NCBI GenBank assembly: GCA_958450365.1
Contig: CAUEEP010000725.1
Coordinates: forward strand, 248,001-312,000
Direction of reading: 5' to 3'
DNA: 64,000 nucleotides
Origin: Mesorhabditis belari
Lineage: Eukaryota > Nematoda > Chromadorea > Rhabditida > Rhabditidae
The position numbers and the translations under genes were made by a program. The notes beneath the pieces were generated by a model. The model saw nothing but the letters and a program-made list of their open reading frames with translations, made no database searches and was not told the DNA's origin. Numbering within the stretch: position 1 is the stretch's first letter; each line of letters opens with the position of its first letter. This document shows, one piece after another, positions 19,168 through 30,508 of this stretch.

Positions 19168-19245
19168 TATTTTGGCGAGCTGGCCGAGCGGTTAGGAGTC
19201 TTGCCTCTTAAGCGGAAGGTCGAGGGTTCAATCACGCTGGCAAGA
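19168..19245 (+). other. tRNA-Leu/Lys-like remnant
   Basis: The A-box TGGCCGAGCGG is typical of leucine and serine tRNAs. The anticodon-loop region reads CTCTTAAG (CTT or TAA), and a B-box-like GGGTTCAATC follows. The anticodon stem has a mismatch or an inserted base, and the T and acceptor stems do not pair. Treated as a pseudo-tRNA. Confidence 0.5.
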
Positions 19246-19394
19246 TCAAAATGTTTCTTTTTCCAACCAAGTGGGTTTTTTCTTTCACAACATTTGCGTA
19301 ATAGGGATAATAAGGATAACGACGTCCGCAGTGCCATAAAAATTGTGTGTTTAGACCTTTATTTCTTATATTATGTTATCCTTTGTTTGTAGCA

Positions 19395-20260
19395 CTGTGA
19401 CGAACAGCTACTAAAAGTTACCTGCCTCTGACAGCCTAAAAATTGGAAAAGTATTGCGGAAATCCGCCTTCATTCTATTTCGCGGCCCAAATCATTTATT
19501 GTTTTGTAGCTTGTTAGCTGAATATCTTTTGTTAAAGCCTATATAAGGCAATTGTTGTTCATTTGATGTTTTTTACTTGGGAGTGGGACAAATGCGACCT
19601 TTTTTTTGCGCACCCGGACATTTGCGCGCCTTTTTTTCCGCACTTAGCCCATTAGCGCACCTTTTTTCGCGTTTTAAAAAAGCTCTAAAAGCAATATTAA
19701 CCAATTTCTATTCCAAAAGTTGTTTTTCTAGGTAATTTTAGGGCGTAGAATCGAAATTTTAGCATATCAGAGCTTGTGGAAGCGAACGGACGGAGTTATA
19801 CAAAGAGAAAAATCAACAATTTTCTGTAATTTCACCTAGCCCTTTTGTCTTTCAAATTGGTTCCACACGCTCTGTTATGTCAAAATTTGAATTCGACATC
19901 CTCAAATTACCTAGAAAAACAACTTTTGGAATAGAGATTGGTTAATATTAGCTTTTAGAGCTTTTTTAAAACGCGAAAAAAAGTGCGCCAATGGGCTAAG
20001 TGCGGAAAAAAAGATGCGCAAAAAAGGTCGCATTTGTCCCACTCCCTTTTACTTTGTTTTTACTTTTTTCTGCTTTCCTTTCATCGTGTGAAAGTTGTGT
20101 ACTAATTAGGACGAGATTGTTTCCGTTTTTATCGTCGCTTTTAATTCAATTGTCGATTTTGTGTGAAAATTGCTCAAGTCAAGACTCAAAACTCAAGAAA
20201 AGCCCAAAAATTGCGAGTCAGTCGGCAATTGAATAAAGTGTCTTACCGTAAATACTGTAA
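19395..20260 (+). repeat. Dispersed repeat, copy A (interrupted)
   Basis: The stretches 19430-19570 and 20055-20235 match, in reverse orientation, the continuous sequence at 42245-42580. Shared features are GCGGAAATCCGCC, ATAAATGATTTGG and a conserved reading stretch (SSCESC then QLSILCENC). The copy is split by the element at 19579-20046. The function of the family is unknown. Confidence 0.75.
19579..20046. mobile_element. hAT-like non-autonomous element with 8-bp target duplication
   Basis: Inverted ends GGGAGTGGGACAAATGCGAC and complement are directly flanked by TTTTACTT on both sides (19571-19578 and 20047-20054). Inner arms also fold back around AGCTCTAAAAGC. The homologous repeat at 42245-42640 is the empty site, which confirms the boundaries. 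An 8-bp duplication points to hAT; no transposase is present. Confidence 0.85.
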
Positions 20261-20345
20261 TAGTACCCCACCCCCATAATGACGGCGCGGAGCGTTGCGT
20301 AGTCTAGCTTTGGACGCGTTTTTCTCGACACTGGTTTATGCTTTC
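20236..20345. repeat. Fragment of the CCGTAAATACTGTAATAGT repeat
   Basis: The terminus TTACCGTAAATACTGTAATAG is followed by CCCCATAATGACGGCGCGG and the conserved CTAGCTTTGGACGCG block, as in 62362-62608. Only one end is present. Confidence 0.7.
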
Positions 20346-20984
20346 AATTAAAGATTTCAATAAATCTGTCCCTAGTTTTCTTCAAGTTTTAGCTAATTGA
20401 CAACGTAAAATATAGAGGAAAATAGAGGAAACGTAAGATAAAAAGAAAATTCGTTAATAGTTCGTTAATTTGTTAATAGAAATTTGTAGATATGATCAAA
20501 TGAGTACTTTTTTTCGGTAAATTGCCTTGAAAATGGCAACAAGAGACTGGGTTTTCGTGAAAAAAGATATGCTTTTTTTCGCCTTTTCTTCGCCTTTTCT
20601 TCGTCTTTTCTTTCTCGATTACGAATTGATATCAATCTTTCCGTAATGCTCGTGAAAAGATATCGATCTTTGATCTCCGGAAAAAGTTACAGACGCCAAA
20701 GAAAAAGTTGGGATTGGAAACTTTCGTGGAAACGGTGATAAGTCAAATTTAAAGCTTTAATTTTGATTTTAATTTGATTTTTTTCATATTCTAATGATTT
20801 TTCTTTCAAATGCAAAGGTTTTAAATGATATATAGATATAGATATTCAGGAATTCAGGGCCTTATTCAGGATCTGAAATAAAGTGCGCTAGATTTAAGAA
20901 GAATACACATGAATTCATACACATAACACGAAAAGGGCCAATAAAAAAGCAAAACGATAGAATCTATGGAATATATGGGTAGCA

Positions 20985-21430
20985 CAGATAACGTCAAGAA
21001 TCCACTAGAGCTTCAGGATCAAGCTCAAGCTCAAGCTCAAGCTCAAGATCATCTACAGATAATTTAAAGCTTTCGAGACTATTGGACTCTCTAAAAACTC
21101 TGGGGAATTCATTCCGAATTCTGGCAGTTCTTCTTGAAAAAGAGTTATACCCAAGCTTATTGGAGATGACTGAACTTTCTATGTATGGGTAGCACAGATA
21201 GCTATTTGCTAAAATCACAGATAACGATCGTCAAGAATCCACAGAGTAGCACAGATTACGTCAAGAATTCACTAGAGCTTCAAGCTCAAGCTCAAGATCA
21301 TCTACAGATAATTTAAAGCTTTCAAGACTATTGGACTCTCTCAAAACTCTGGGGAATTCATTCCAAATTCTGGAAGCTCTTATTGGAAAAGAGTTATCCA
21401 CAAACTTATTGGAAATATCAAATAGAATTT
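20985..21430 (-). mobile_element. Non-LTR retrotransposon 3' fragment, tandemly duplicated
   Basis: The minus-strand frame (stop at 20994) ends with SRRTARIRNEFPRVFRES and NSLESFKLSVDDL. This is the conserved extreme C-terminus of many animal non-LTR reverse transcriptases (aromatic/Arg, then LP or FP, then a SLxxFK block). A second, frame-broken copy lies at about 21240-21430. Both carry a GAGCTT/CAAGCT run (glutamate-leucine when read). Only the C-terminal tail remains. Confidence 0.7.
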
Positions 21431-22527
21431 CATTGAATCAAAAGAAAGCCAAGCGATAACAAAGCAAAAAAGCAGAGCAAGCAGGAAATCAAGCGCCAAA
21501 ATTCAATTCAAACAATTGTCCCAATAATTTGGGCATAGACACGCCAAATTGGACACGCTCAGTCGTTGTCTGCTTCTTACCCTTCCAAGAGGGAAGCACT
21601 TTATACCAGAACACTTTGCCAGTTCGCAAGCGATTACGCGACCGCATAAAGAACACCTCACCAGTCATTTACATTTGGATTTCTCTTTCGCTTTTTGCCT
21701 TGCTTTCAAATAAGATTTGAGCTTAAATTTCTTCCCTTCGAGGATGGGAATTTGAATCTTTATTTAGTTTTAGAAAAATGAGAGAGCGTGATCGGGGGCC
21801 TTGGCTGGTTAAACAGCAGTTAAACAGAGAGAACAATGCGATCTGCCTTGTCGCTTGATTTTCTTAGGATTTTGTGATCCAATTGAGTTCTATTTTCAAT
21901 CATTCGAAACCTGAAGTGTCCTCTTAGAGGTAAGTTAAGTTCAAGAGAAATGGGGACACATCAAAGCTACCGTAACATCTTCAACAAAGGTTTTGTTCAA
22001 TTTTAGACCACTGACAACTAATTCCTGTATGGTAAACATCATCAAAACATTTTCAACGAAAATCCGGTTTCGGTCAATTTTCCAAGAAGTGAACCGGAAA
22101 ATCACCAAATCACGAAAATCTAGGAAACTTTTTTCTAAGTGCAATTCGTAATCGAATCTTTCGTACTTGATCGTAAACATGATTTTATCAACATTTTCCA
22201 GAAGCTTTTTTATTTTTCGTGCTGTTTCTTGAGACCTTTACAGAAAAAAATTTTATTCTAACAATGATACAATAAACTTATAAACAAAAGTACTCGTAAA
22301 ATGTAATGAATAGAAGATAAGGCGGTAAATTTCACAAAATTTATGGCAAAGAAACCTTTTTTAAAGACATCTCCATGGATAACAACGAGGACAGAAGGTC
22401 CGATTTTGATCTAAATCCCACAGCGCTGCGATCTCCACACTGGAGAGTTTCACCTAGAATTTTAGTTTAGTACCTATTGCGCCATTTTATTACAGTACTG
22501 TAGTTTAAGGATTGAATTACTGTAGAA
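21431..22527. other. Downstream of the aldo-keto reductase: no gene recognised
   Basis: Only short ORFs (60-80 codons) occur and none has recognisable motifs. The region 21535-21680 is somewhat less AT-rich but lacks splice structure or similarity to a known family. Confidence 0.5.
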
Positions 22528-25500
22528 TTAAGTTCGAGAAATTTTTAAACTTTTATATAGATTCAAGAATTGTCTTTCGATCATTGAAAGCAATTTTTTG
22601 TCTTCTGGTGTGTACCAGAACTTCCAAGCAATGCAGCACAGATACTGGAAGTTTACAAATTGTTCATACCTGAGCGGCCAACTTGATATTATCGTGAATG
22701 CGTTGTGGGGTGGCCGATTTGGGGATGATTCCGACATTTGTGTGCAACGGGAAAGCGTAGAGAATCGTCTAAAAGATCGAAATTAGATAGGTGCAAATAA
22801 GATTTCCCAGAAATTGCCAAAGAGCAAATAACTGCTGAACTAGAACTATCAAAAGAAACTATTCAAGTTTCATAGCTCACTAAAGTATTCAATCTTTTTA
22901 CCTGTGGTGAAACGTTGTGCGTTTGAGCCGCTTTCTTCACAGCATCCTCATTGAGAATCTCGAGATTTCCCCAGCAGAGCGAGGAGAACGCCTAAATTTA
23001 AACAAATTCTCATCAAATCCTTCAAGTAACGTCAATCAAAGTGCATAGTATTTGCCTCGTTTTGGCTGAGATTCTAAAGGGTTCATCCCAGTTACGGAAA
23101 ATGGGACTTTTGCAGTACGAGCTGTATTAGAATTGCTAGTTTCTAAAGTTCTGAATTCTTGCACTATTCAAGTCAAAAGATCTTACATCAAACTAGTTCG
23201 ATTAGATAAAAAAGATAGAATCAAAGGTTCGATAATAGACTTGTCATCCGATGGAGCGAATCGGGATTACATCAGATCGGATTGCTTCATATGATGATCC
23301 GATCAGAAATATTCAGTCAATTCAGTGAAAATCAGTTTTTTTTACTGCCATTCATTCTTTATGAACGACTTTCTTTATTGCTAGAGTATAAAAAAACTCG
23401 TAGTGACTCTTCGCTTATCACCCGAATCGCTTAAAGTAAGTGGTTTTTGCATAATAAATGTATCCGATAAAAGCCAATCGAATTGAATCCGATTCAACAA
23501 AATTTCGTTCAAATAGCAAATCTCGATAAGTCTTTTGACTATAATTAAATCAAATTTTGACTTTCAAAATCAAATCTTCGCAAATCTTCCCTGGATCTAG
23601 GGCTAAAATCCCACCCTAATCACTGATTTCTCCGATTAGTGGCTGACTATTATATCAGTGACTGATATTACTGCTATTGTAGCTCGTTTTTACTCAATTC
23701 TTAAACTCACTTGAATGAAAATTCCTTTGGTTTCGCAGAAAAACTTCAGCGCCGGCTTTGTGCAATATGGATGGTATTCGACTTGATTCACGGCAGGAAT
23801 CACCTAAAAAATTTGATTTGATTCTAAACTTATCTAAATTTTTAAGACGTTTTTCTAAATCTTGACCTTTGCATATTTGAACAGCTCTTCTAGATGGAAA
23901 ACCTCATAGTTGGAGACGCCGATTGAGCGGATTGTGCCTTTTCCTGAAAAGTTTGAAGTTAAAACTGGTGATTTTATTTTAAAATAATCGCTTACCAACA
24001 AATTCCTCCAACGTTTGATATACAATTTGTCGTCCTTTTTTGTTAATCTCATGTTCTTCATCTTTTCCCGTGTCTCGATCGCGTGGATAATGAAGAAGAA
24101 CGAGGTCGAGATAGCTGAAAAGGAAAAAACCTATCTATCAGTTAATTCTAGAAATCTTTTAGACGTTTTCTATTGGAATAGCTTCAATTGAGTATATTAA
24201 CCTAACGGAATCACAGATTTTAATTGAAGCCAATCCAAATACTCAGTGTGTTCCAGCAAAAGATCTAACCAGATCCAGAAGAACAGGACCAGACTTCTGG
24301 CCTGTCAGAACAGGAAAAGTCACAAAAACAGCTCTCGAACAACCAAACCCAGGTGATTTGAAGTAAATTTCTTTCAAGATATGGACTAAATGCTAAGGAT
24401 AATCTGAGTGAACAGCATACAAGCCGGAAAAAAGTTATAGTTATGAGTTGGAGTTATTACTAGCAGAAAGTTAGAATTTAGACTTGAAGATCTGGGAGAA
24501 TTGGAAGCATCAAACGTTTTTCTATTTGCTACAGCTTCTTTTCCAAGATTATCAAACACTCACTCAGTTTGCAATTTCTCGAGGGATTCCTTCAAACATC
24601 GTTTCGTGTGAAAAGCTGGGTCTTCATCGATGATTGGGACTTTTGTCGTGATGAAAATGTCCTCTCGAGTCAGGCCGAATTTTGGTAAAGAGTTCTAAAA
24701 AATTGAATAATTTGGTTTTGAAATTTCAGAAGGCTTACCTTCAAAGCATCGCCAATCTCCTTTTCATTCTCATAGATGTGAGCTGTGTCGAAGAGACGAT
24801 AACCGGCTTCGAGAGCTGCTTCGATCGCTTTCTCCATACTGTCAACCGTGGTGATCCTTGATAGACCTAAAAATAGATTTTAAAATAAACTTGGTCAGCA
24901 AAAAAATAATTTTTACGTACTTTGGCGGTTGGGAGGGGTCACTTTATCTTGGCTCCGTTGAATCAAATGTTTTGAGTAGCTGCATTGATACCTTTGATCT
25001 ATTCTAAGGTAATCAAATTCGCTTAATAGATTGTTGAGCAAGTTTTTGGCAATTCTAGCCTAATCTCATGTACTTTAACCGTCGCTTTTATCTTGGCTCC
25101 GTTGGATCTAATGTTTTGAGTGGTTGTATTGATGCCTTTGATCTATTCTAGGGTAATTAAATACGCTTAATAAATTGGTGAGCAAGTTTTTGGCAATTCT
25201 AGCCTGATTTCATGTAATTTAACCATCAAACGCTACCTCAAAAGCATGCTTATACTTGAAAATCAAATAAAAGCGGCAATGTGAAACTTGAAACATGTTG
25301 TAAATGCTCTAAAAGTATAAGCATTTTTGATTCTCCTAGAATAGGTAGATAAAAGGTATCAATACAACCATTCAAAACGTTAGATTCAACTAAGCCAGAA
25401 TAAAAGTAACCCCTCCCAACCACCAAAGCCCCATTTTTATGTTTTTATAACGAACTCACCCAATCCAATAAACGGGATATCATTTCCAGAATTCAACACA

Positions 25501-25553
25501 TGCGATCCACCAGTGACTTGTTGAAATTTTGCAGTAAACGTCGAAGAAGTCAT
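22528..25553 (-). CDS. Aldo-keto reductase
   Basis: Cytosolic NADPH-dependent reductase of aldehydes and ketones; the substrate is not predictable. Exons, in transcript order: 25553-25460, 24866-24739, 24694-24564, 24114-23996, 23943-23867, 23803-23711, 22991-22902, 22768-22670, 22620-22528. They total 924 nt, or 307 aa, the usual family length. The catalytic tetrad is complete: Asp58 and Tyr63 in GYRLFDTAHIYENE, Lys92 in ITTKVP, His126 in LVLLHYP. Other signatures are SIGVSNY, VNQVEYHP and IIPKS. The last intron was drawn as 49 nt ending TTGGAAG, because the earlier AG would leave only 25 nt; this restores a TPEDKK tail typical of the family. All phases join. Its first intron carries a TIR element. 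Confidence 0.95.
24916..25437. mobile_element. TIR element in the first intron of the aldo-keto reductase
   Basis: The left end TTTGGCGGTTGGGAGGGGTC returns as a complement at about 25400-25435 (GACCCCTCCCAACC-type, with mismatches). Inner arms around GATACCTTTGATCTATTCTA are also inverted, and one arm is partly duplicated at 25080-25220. No ORF. Confidence 0.75.
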
Positions 25554-27611
25554 TTTTCCTGAAAGCAAATTGTCAAAAACTTATTAAGGAAAATACATTA
25601 AGTCAAAATCGAATTTTATAAAAGAATTTTCAAGGATAGAACTATTTAAAAATGGATATATCAAAGGCAAATGTTTTTGTGTTGTGTTCATTTTTGCGTT
25701 CTTTGTGAATCGATCAACAAAGAGAGCGCACAGAGTACAAAAAGAACAGAGAAAGAGAGATGTTTTTGTCGATGTCTCGGATGAGGGGAGAAAAAACAAA
25801 GCAGAAAAGTAACGTATTACCGTTTCAAACATTGAAATTCTGGGTCGAGACCTTATCTAAACTGCTAAATCTTCTAAGCCAGAAACACTAATTCCAAATG
25901 ATTTGCCAAAACGAGAGGAAAACAAAACGATTCGCGGGTGGGTTGGATTGACTGGCGTTTATAGAGAAAAGATGTTCAGAATAACTTTAATAACTTTTAA
26001 TAATTTTATCGGTGTTATGAAAGACACAGGTCCGAAGATCAACAAAGTGGAAAAACCGGGAAAAGTACAAAAACTCTAAAACTTTAAAACTTTTACAATT
26101 GCAAAAGAAACACGGACGGAGGGACATTTGAATAATAAACAGAATCTTATAAAAGGATAGAGAAAGGAAAACATACATGCGCAAAAGACACGGTGAAGCG
26201 GGCAACGATTCTTGAATTTTGAAGGCAGGGGACTTCGTTTTATAGGAAAAAAAGGGAGACGCCTGTCTGACTCGAGTACGGTAGCTTAGGTGTAGTTTAG
26301 AACTTTGGGTTGGAAAGTTGCAAATCCGTACTCGAATTGCGGGAATTGTGGTGCTAGCAAATGCGTTTTTTGCAACAAAATCCTTCGCGCCAAATTTGCG
26401 CTTATAAAAATCACTATGACAAATCACTTTTTTTCAACTTCTAACCAACTTTTCTCAATTTTCTGCTTCACAATTTGAGTTCTCACTGTTTTCAATTAGA
26501 AAACACGTTTAAATACGGATAGAAAGCCTATACGGACCCCAAAAACAGTCATTTTTGTGTGCCCGATTGGGTTTTTTACTCCCTAAATTAATCTTATGCT
26601 ATTTTCAGATCCAGTGATGGCGGCAAAACAGCGAGCATTGTCGACGAGAAAAAACTGAAGAAAAAAAAATATAAATGATCAATCAGAGTTGGTAGGAAAG
26701 TGTATCGAAAAGTGTAAATTTGACGCAAATGAAATGTGGCGCAAAAAGTTTTTGGCTCAAATAATTTGGCGCTTTTGCTAGCACCTCCAGGATTTGGGGT
26801 TTACTAAAATATGACTCTAAATTGTACAATTCTAATGGATAACGAATAGAGTGTGTTCTTTGTGAAATGGTTTTTTAAAAATCGTGTCTCTTTTCTTTAC
26901 TCTCTTTTTCAAAAGTCTAATTTGAGGTGTGCAATTAGCTCAAGTGAGAAGTCGAATGTTTTTCATTTCTCAACATAAATCACCTTTCAAAAGCCAGCAA
27001 TTTCTCGTAAACTAAAGCGCTTTTATGTAAAGCTAATTAAGTTTTCATAAAAATTCGAAAACTTGCTGAAAAACCTTGTGAAAGAGATTGAAAACAACAA
27101 TTAAACTTGGCGAATGGCGAACGGCGAATGGAATGGAAACAAACACACTTACAACTTGTTATTTCAAGAAAAGTCAATAATAACTTCTATGTTTATCAAT
27201 CTATCACCGATAAACATTTATTAAAACGGTAAATATAAAATTTCAGTCAAATTCTTGAAGACGGGATGTTTAAACAGAATCAAAAACTCTCATTCACCTC
27301 ATCCACCTCATTAACCTCAATTTTAAAACAATTTCTGTTACATAAAAGTTGATATCTATAATTTTCCATATGCTAAATGTTATGAAACAAATATTTCAGA
27401 ACATTAAATCTCAAAAATCACCTTTCACCTCTCCAAAAAAGGATTCTTTGAGACTCGGACCTTTACTGATAAAATTTTTCGAACAAAAAAGATAAAAAAG
27501 TGTTTATTGATGAGCAGAAAAATCGAAAAATGACAAATTTTTGATAAAAAAATGACTCATTCAACTGTTTTACACTAATCAAATTCAATTTTCAGCTAAA
27601 TTTCCTCAAAA
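25554..27611. other. Intergenic region between divergent genes
   Basis: Separates the minus-str aldo-keto reductase from the plus-strand RING gene, so it should hold both promoters. No core promoter motif was convincing. An imperfect inverted pair with GTGCTAGCAAA (about 26350 and 26785) may mark a decayed element. The 146-aa minus-strand ORF at 25987-26427 has no recognisable domain and mixed composition; I do not call it a gene. Confidence 0.5.
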
Positions 27612-30476
27612 ATGACCGTCGAAGTGCTCGATTTTAAAGGAAAAAATGTGTCTAGGGTAAGATTTTCTAAAATTTCAATTTCAAATTTCAAAAAACTATT
27701 CAAAAGTTCCCATTTTTTCTTATCGTTTTATAGAATTTTTACAATCAAATTGATCATAAAAATGGCTGTGTTCACTTTTTTCGATTTTCAGTGCTGAAAA
27801 AAAATCGCAAACTCTATCTATTTTTCTCATTTCTCTTCAAACAAACAAATTTCTTTTTATAAAATAAACTTTTTCAGTTATTCACCGTTTTCTAAAAAGT
27901 GCTCACTTAAAAAGTTATCGTAATCCGAGTTGATTAATCTCATTTAAACTACACATTAAAGTAAGTAAAATAGCTTTTTCTTAAGCACACCTTTTATACA
28001 AACACCTCACTAGAGAAAGTCGGCAAATGCCTGAGATCAACTCCATCTTATAGAATCGACTACGCTGATTCCGAATCTGTTTTCAGTTTTTGCCCTCGAC
28101 GCCAGTAACTGTACAAAAAATGAACGAAATGATAAAATGCTAAAAAATGGGGTAGCTTAATCTTTACTTTGCGTGAAATTTGCAAGATTGCTCATTCTCT
28201 TTGTAAAGGTATTTGCTTTTCATGAAGTACTTTCCTATGTAACTTATAAACATTTATCGTTTTACAAACATGATTTTACCTATTAGAGTCGACCGAACTT
28301 CCTAAAACCTAGCCTTTTGAATAAAAAGTGAAAAGAAACCGTCAGTTTCTTTAGCAGAAACCGGTCTCCTTACTTGAGTTCATTTTTCGTAACGGAGCCA
28401 ACTAATGACTTGTGCACAGCTAAAGCTGCCGATTACGGGTTCAAAGCACCCTGGCCCACGCGAGATATCTGGGTTACAAGTTTTAAGCCTCCTTACTTGA
28501 GTTCATTTTTATGTAAAATCGAACCAGGGTGCTTGATCGGCTTGACTTATAAGCGGCAGCTTTAGCTGTGCATCATGTCACTAATTGGCTCCGTTACGAA
28601 AAATGAACTCAAGTAAGGAGACCGGTTTCTGCTAAAGAAACTGACGGTTTCTTTTCACTTTTTATTCAAAAGGCTAGGTTTTAGGAAGTTCGGTCGACTC
28701 TAATAGGTAAAATCATGTTTGTAAAACAAAAAATGTTTATAAGTTTCATGGAAAAGCACATTAAAAGCAAATACCGGTACAAAGAGAATGAGCAATCTTG
28801 CAAATTTCACTCAAAGCAGAGATTAAGCTACCCCATTTTTTAGCATTTTATCATTTCGTTCATTTTTTGTACAGTTACTGGCGTCGAGGGCAAAAACTGA
28901 AAACGGATTCGGAATCAGCGTAGTCGATTTAGAATCAGAATCAGCGTAGTCGATTTAGAATCAGAATCAGCGTAGTCGATTTAGAATCAGAATCAGCGTA
29001 GTCGATTTAGAATCAGAATCAGCGATAGAAGCAGCGTAGTCGATTCTATAAAATGGAGTTGATCTCATTTTAAAAAATCACGGGCACCTGGCGATTTTCC
29101 TTAGTCAGTCATTATTCAAAATTTCAGATGGATATTGTGATGAATGAATTTCTTTATCTGATACGAGAAGATCCAAAGATTTCCCTATATGAAACAAGGA
29201 TTTTGGAGGCGTTTTTCGAGATTGAGTTCGTCGAATTTTATGTTCGTCGAATGTGTCAACAGCTTTTTTTAGATCTGAGCAATCTCGTTGCCAAACTCTA
29301 ACCCGTGTTGTAAATTTTATGAAGAATTGTTTACCGAAACTGAGGGAGAAAATCGGAAATGAATCATCGAAACAAGCGGTCGAGAATTTCAAGCCGATCA
29401 AGGTGATTTTCTTTGAAATTCTTTCCTCTTGTTCTTAGCTGGCTAACGAAAAAATGATTTTATCAAGTAAAAACCAAAAATTTGATTGTCAACTTGGATG
29501 GTTTGATCTGTAAGTCAGATTGGGTGTTTGTGGACCAGGTAAGGCAAGAAAAAAACCCAGTAAAAAGCCAAGAAAAGAATGAATAACCTAGCTGGGATTG
29601 AAGCCTTGATCGCCGATTAAAATTAAAATAAAATGCAAAGCGTCTCTTAACCATGTCAGTCATGGTGCTTTTTTGCAATTGCTGTCACAAAAATACTGCT
29701 TAACATTAAGGAATTCGATGGTTCTGTCCTTGTGGTGAGACACGAGAATTGGGAGGCGCTTGTTTCATGGATGCCTTTAGAAATCATCCAAAATTCAACT
29801 CTCACCAATGTTTGGTAAATGGAAAAGAACTTTTTGGAAAACAAAAAAGTTTTGCACATATTAAACTATTAAAAAGGTAAATATGGGAATACTTTTCAGG
29901 TACACTCCAATGTTGGCCTTTTACTTGTCAGATACGCAACTGAGTGAGAAGGATTTGAAAGTGGTGAGTGCCTTCGTTGCTTAGTGATTCAATAGTGCAA
30001 AAATTGAAGCTAGAGACTTTCTGGAAGCCATTGATGAGTGTCATTTCTTTCAGATCATGGAAAGTTGTCGTCGTAGACGTGATCAAAAGCAAATCTCACA
30101 ACGTTCAAGCTCAAGAATGGTGACTCATAATGATGAGAGAGCTCCGTCACCCCCAGCTAGAAGGTAAGGATTTGAATTTGATTTCTAAAAGCGTCAATTT
30201 TCCAAACTACCGTTATCTTGTCTCTATTTTACATCAAATCTATCAACTTTTTATCTAATTTGGGAGGATATCGAAAGATATAAGTGGAATGGAGACAAGA
30301 ATGGAGACAAGAATGGAGACAAGAATGGAGACAAGACAACAGAATGGGGAAAAGAATGGAGACAAGACAACAGAATGGAGCCAAGCTTCGAGAAATGAAG
30401 ACAAGATTAAGGGGATATGGTTTAGAAAGCACATTACTTACGTTACGTCCCTTCTTTCTTTCATTCTTTCTTTCAT

Positions 30477-30508
<32 letters not shown>

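Noticed and set aside
18853..19392. 179-aa ORF on the plus strand
   Set aside because: It runs through a hairpin repeat and the tRNA-like sequence at 19168; no recognisable protein features.
21529..21720. 63-aa ORF that starts MGIDTPNW
   Set aside because: No splice context or similarity; too short to support alone.
25987..26427. 146-aa ORF on the minus strand
   Set aside because: No domain, no splice partners, uneven Phe/Ser/Lys-rich composition, and no counterpart elsewhere in the window.
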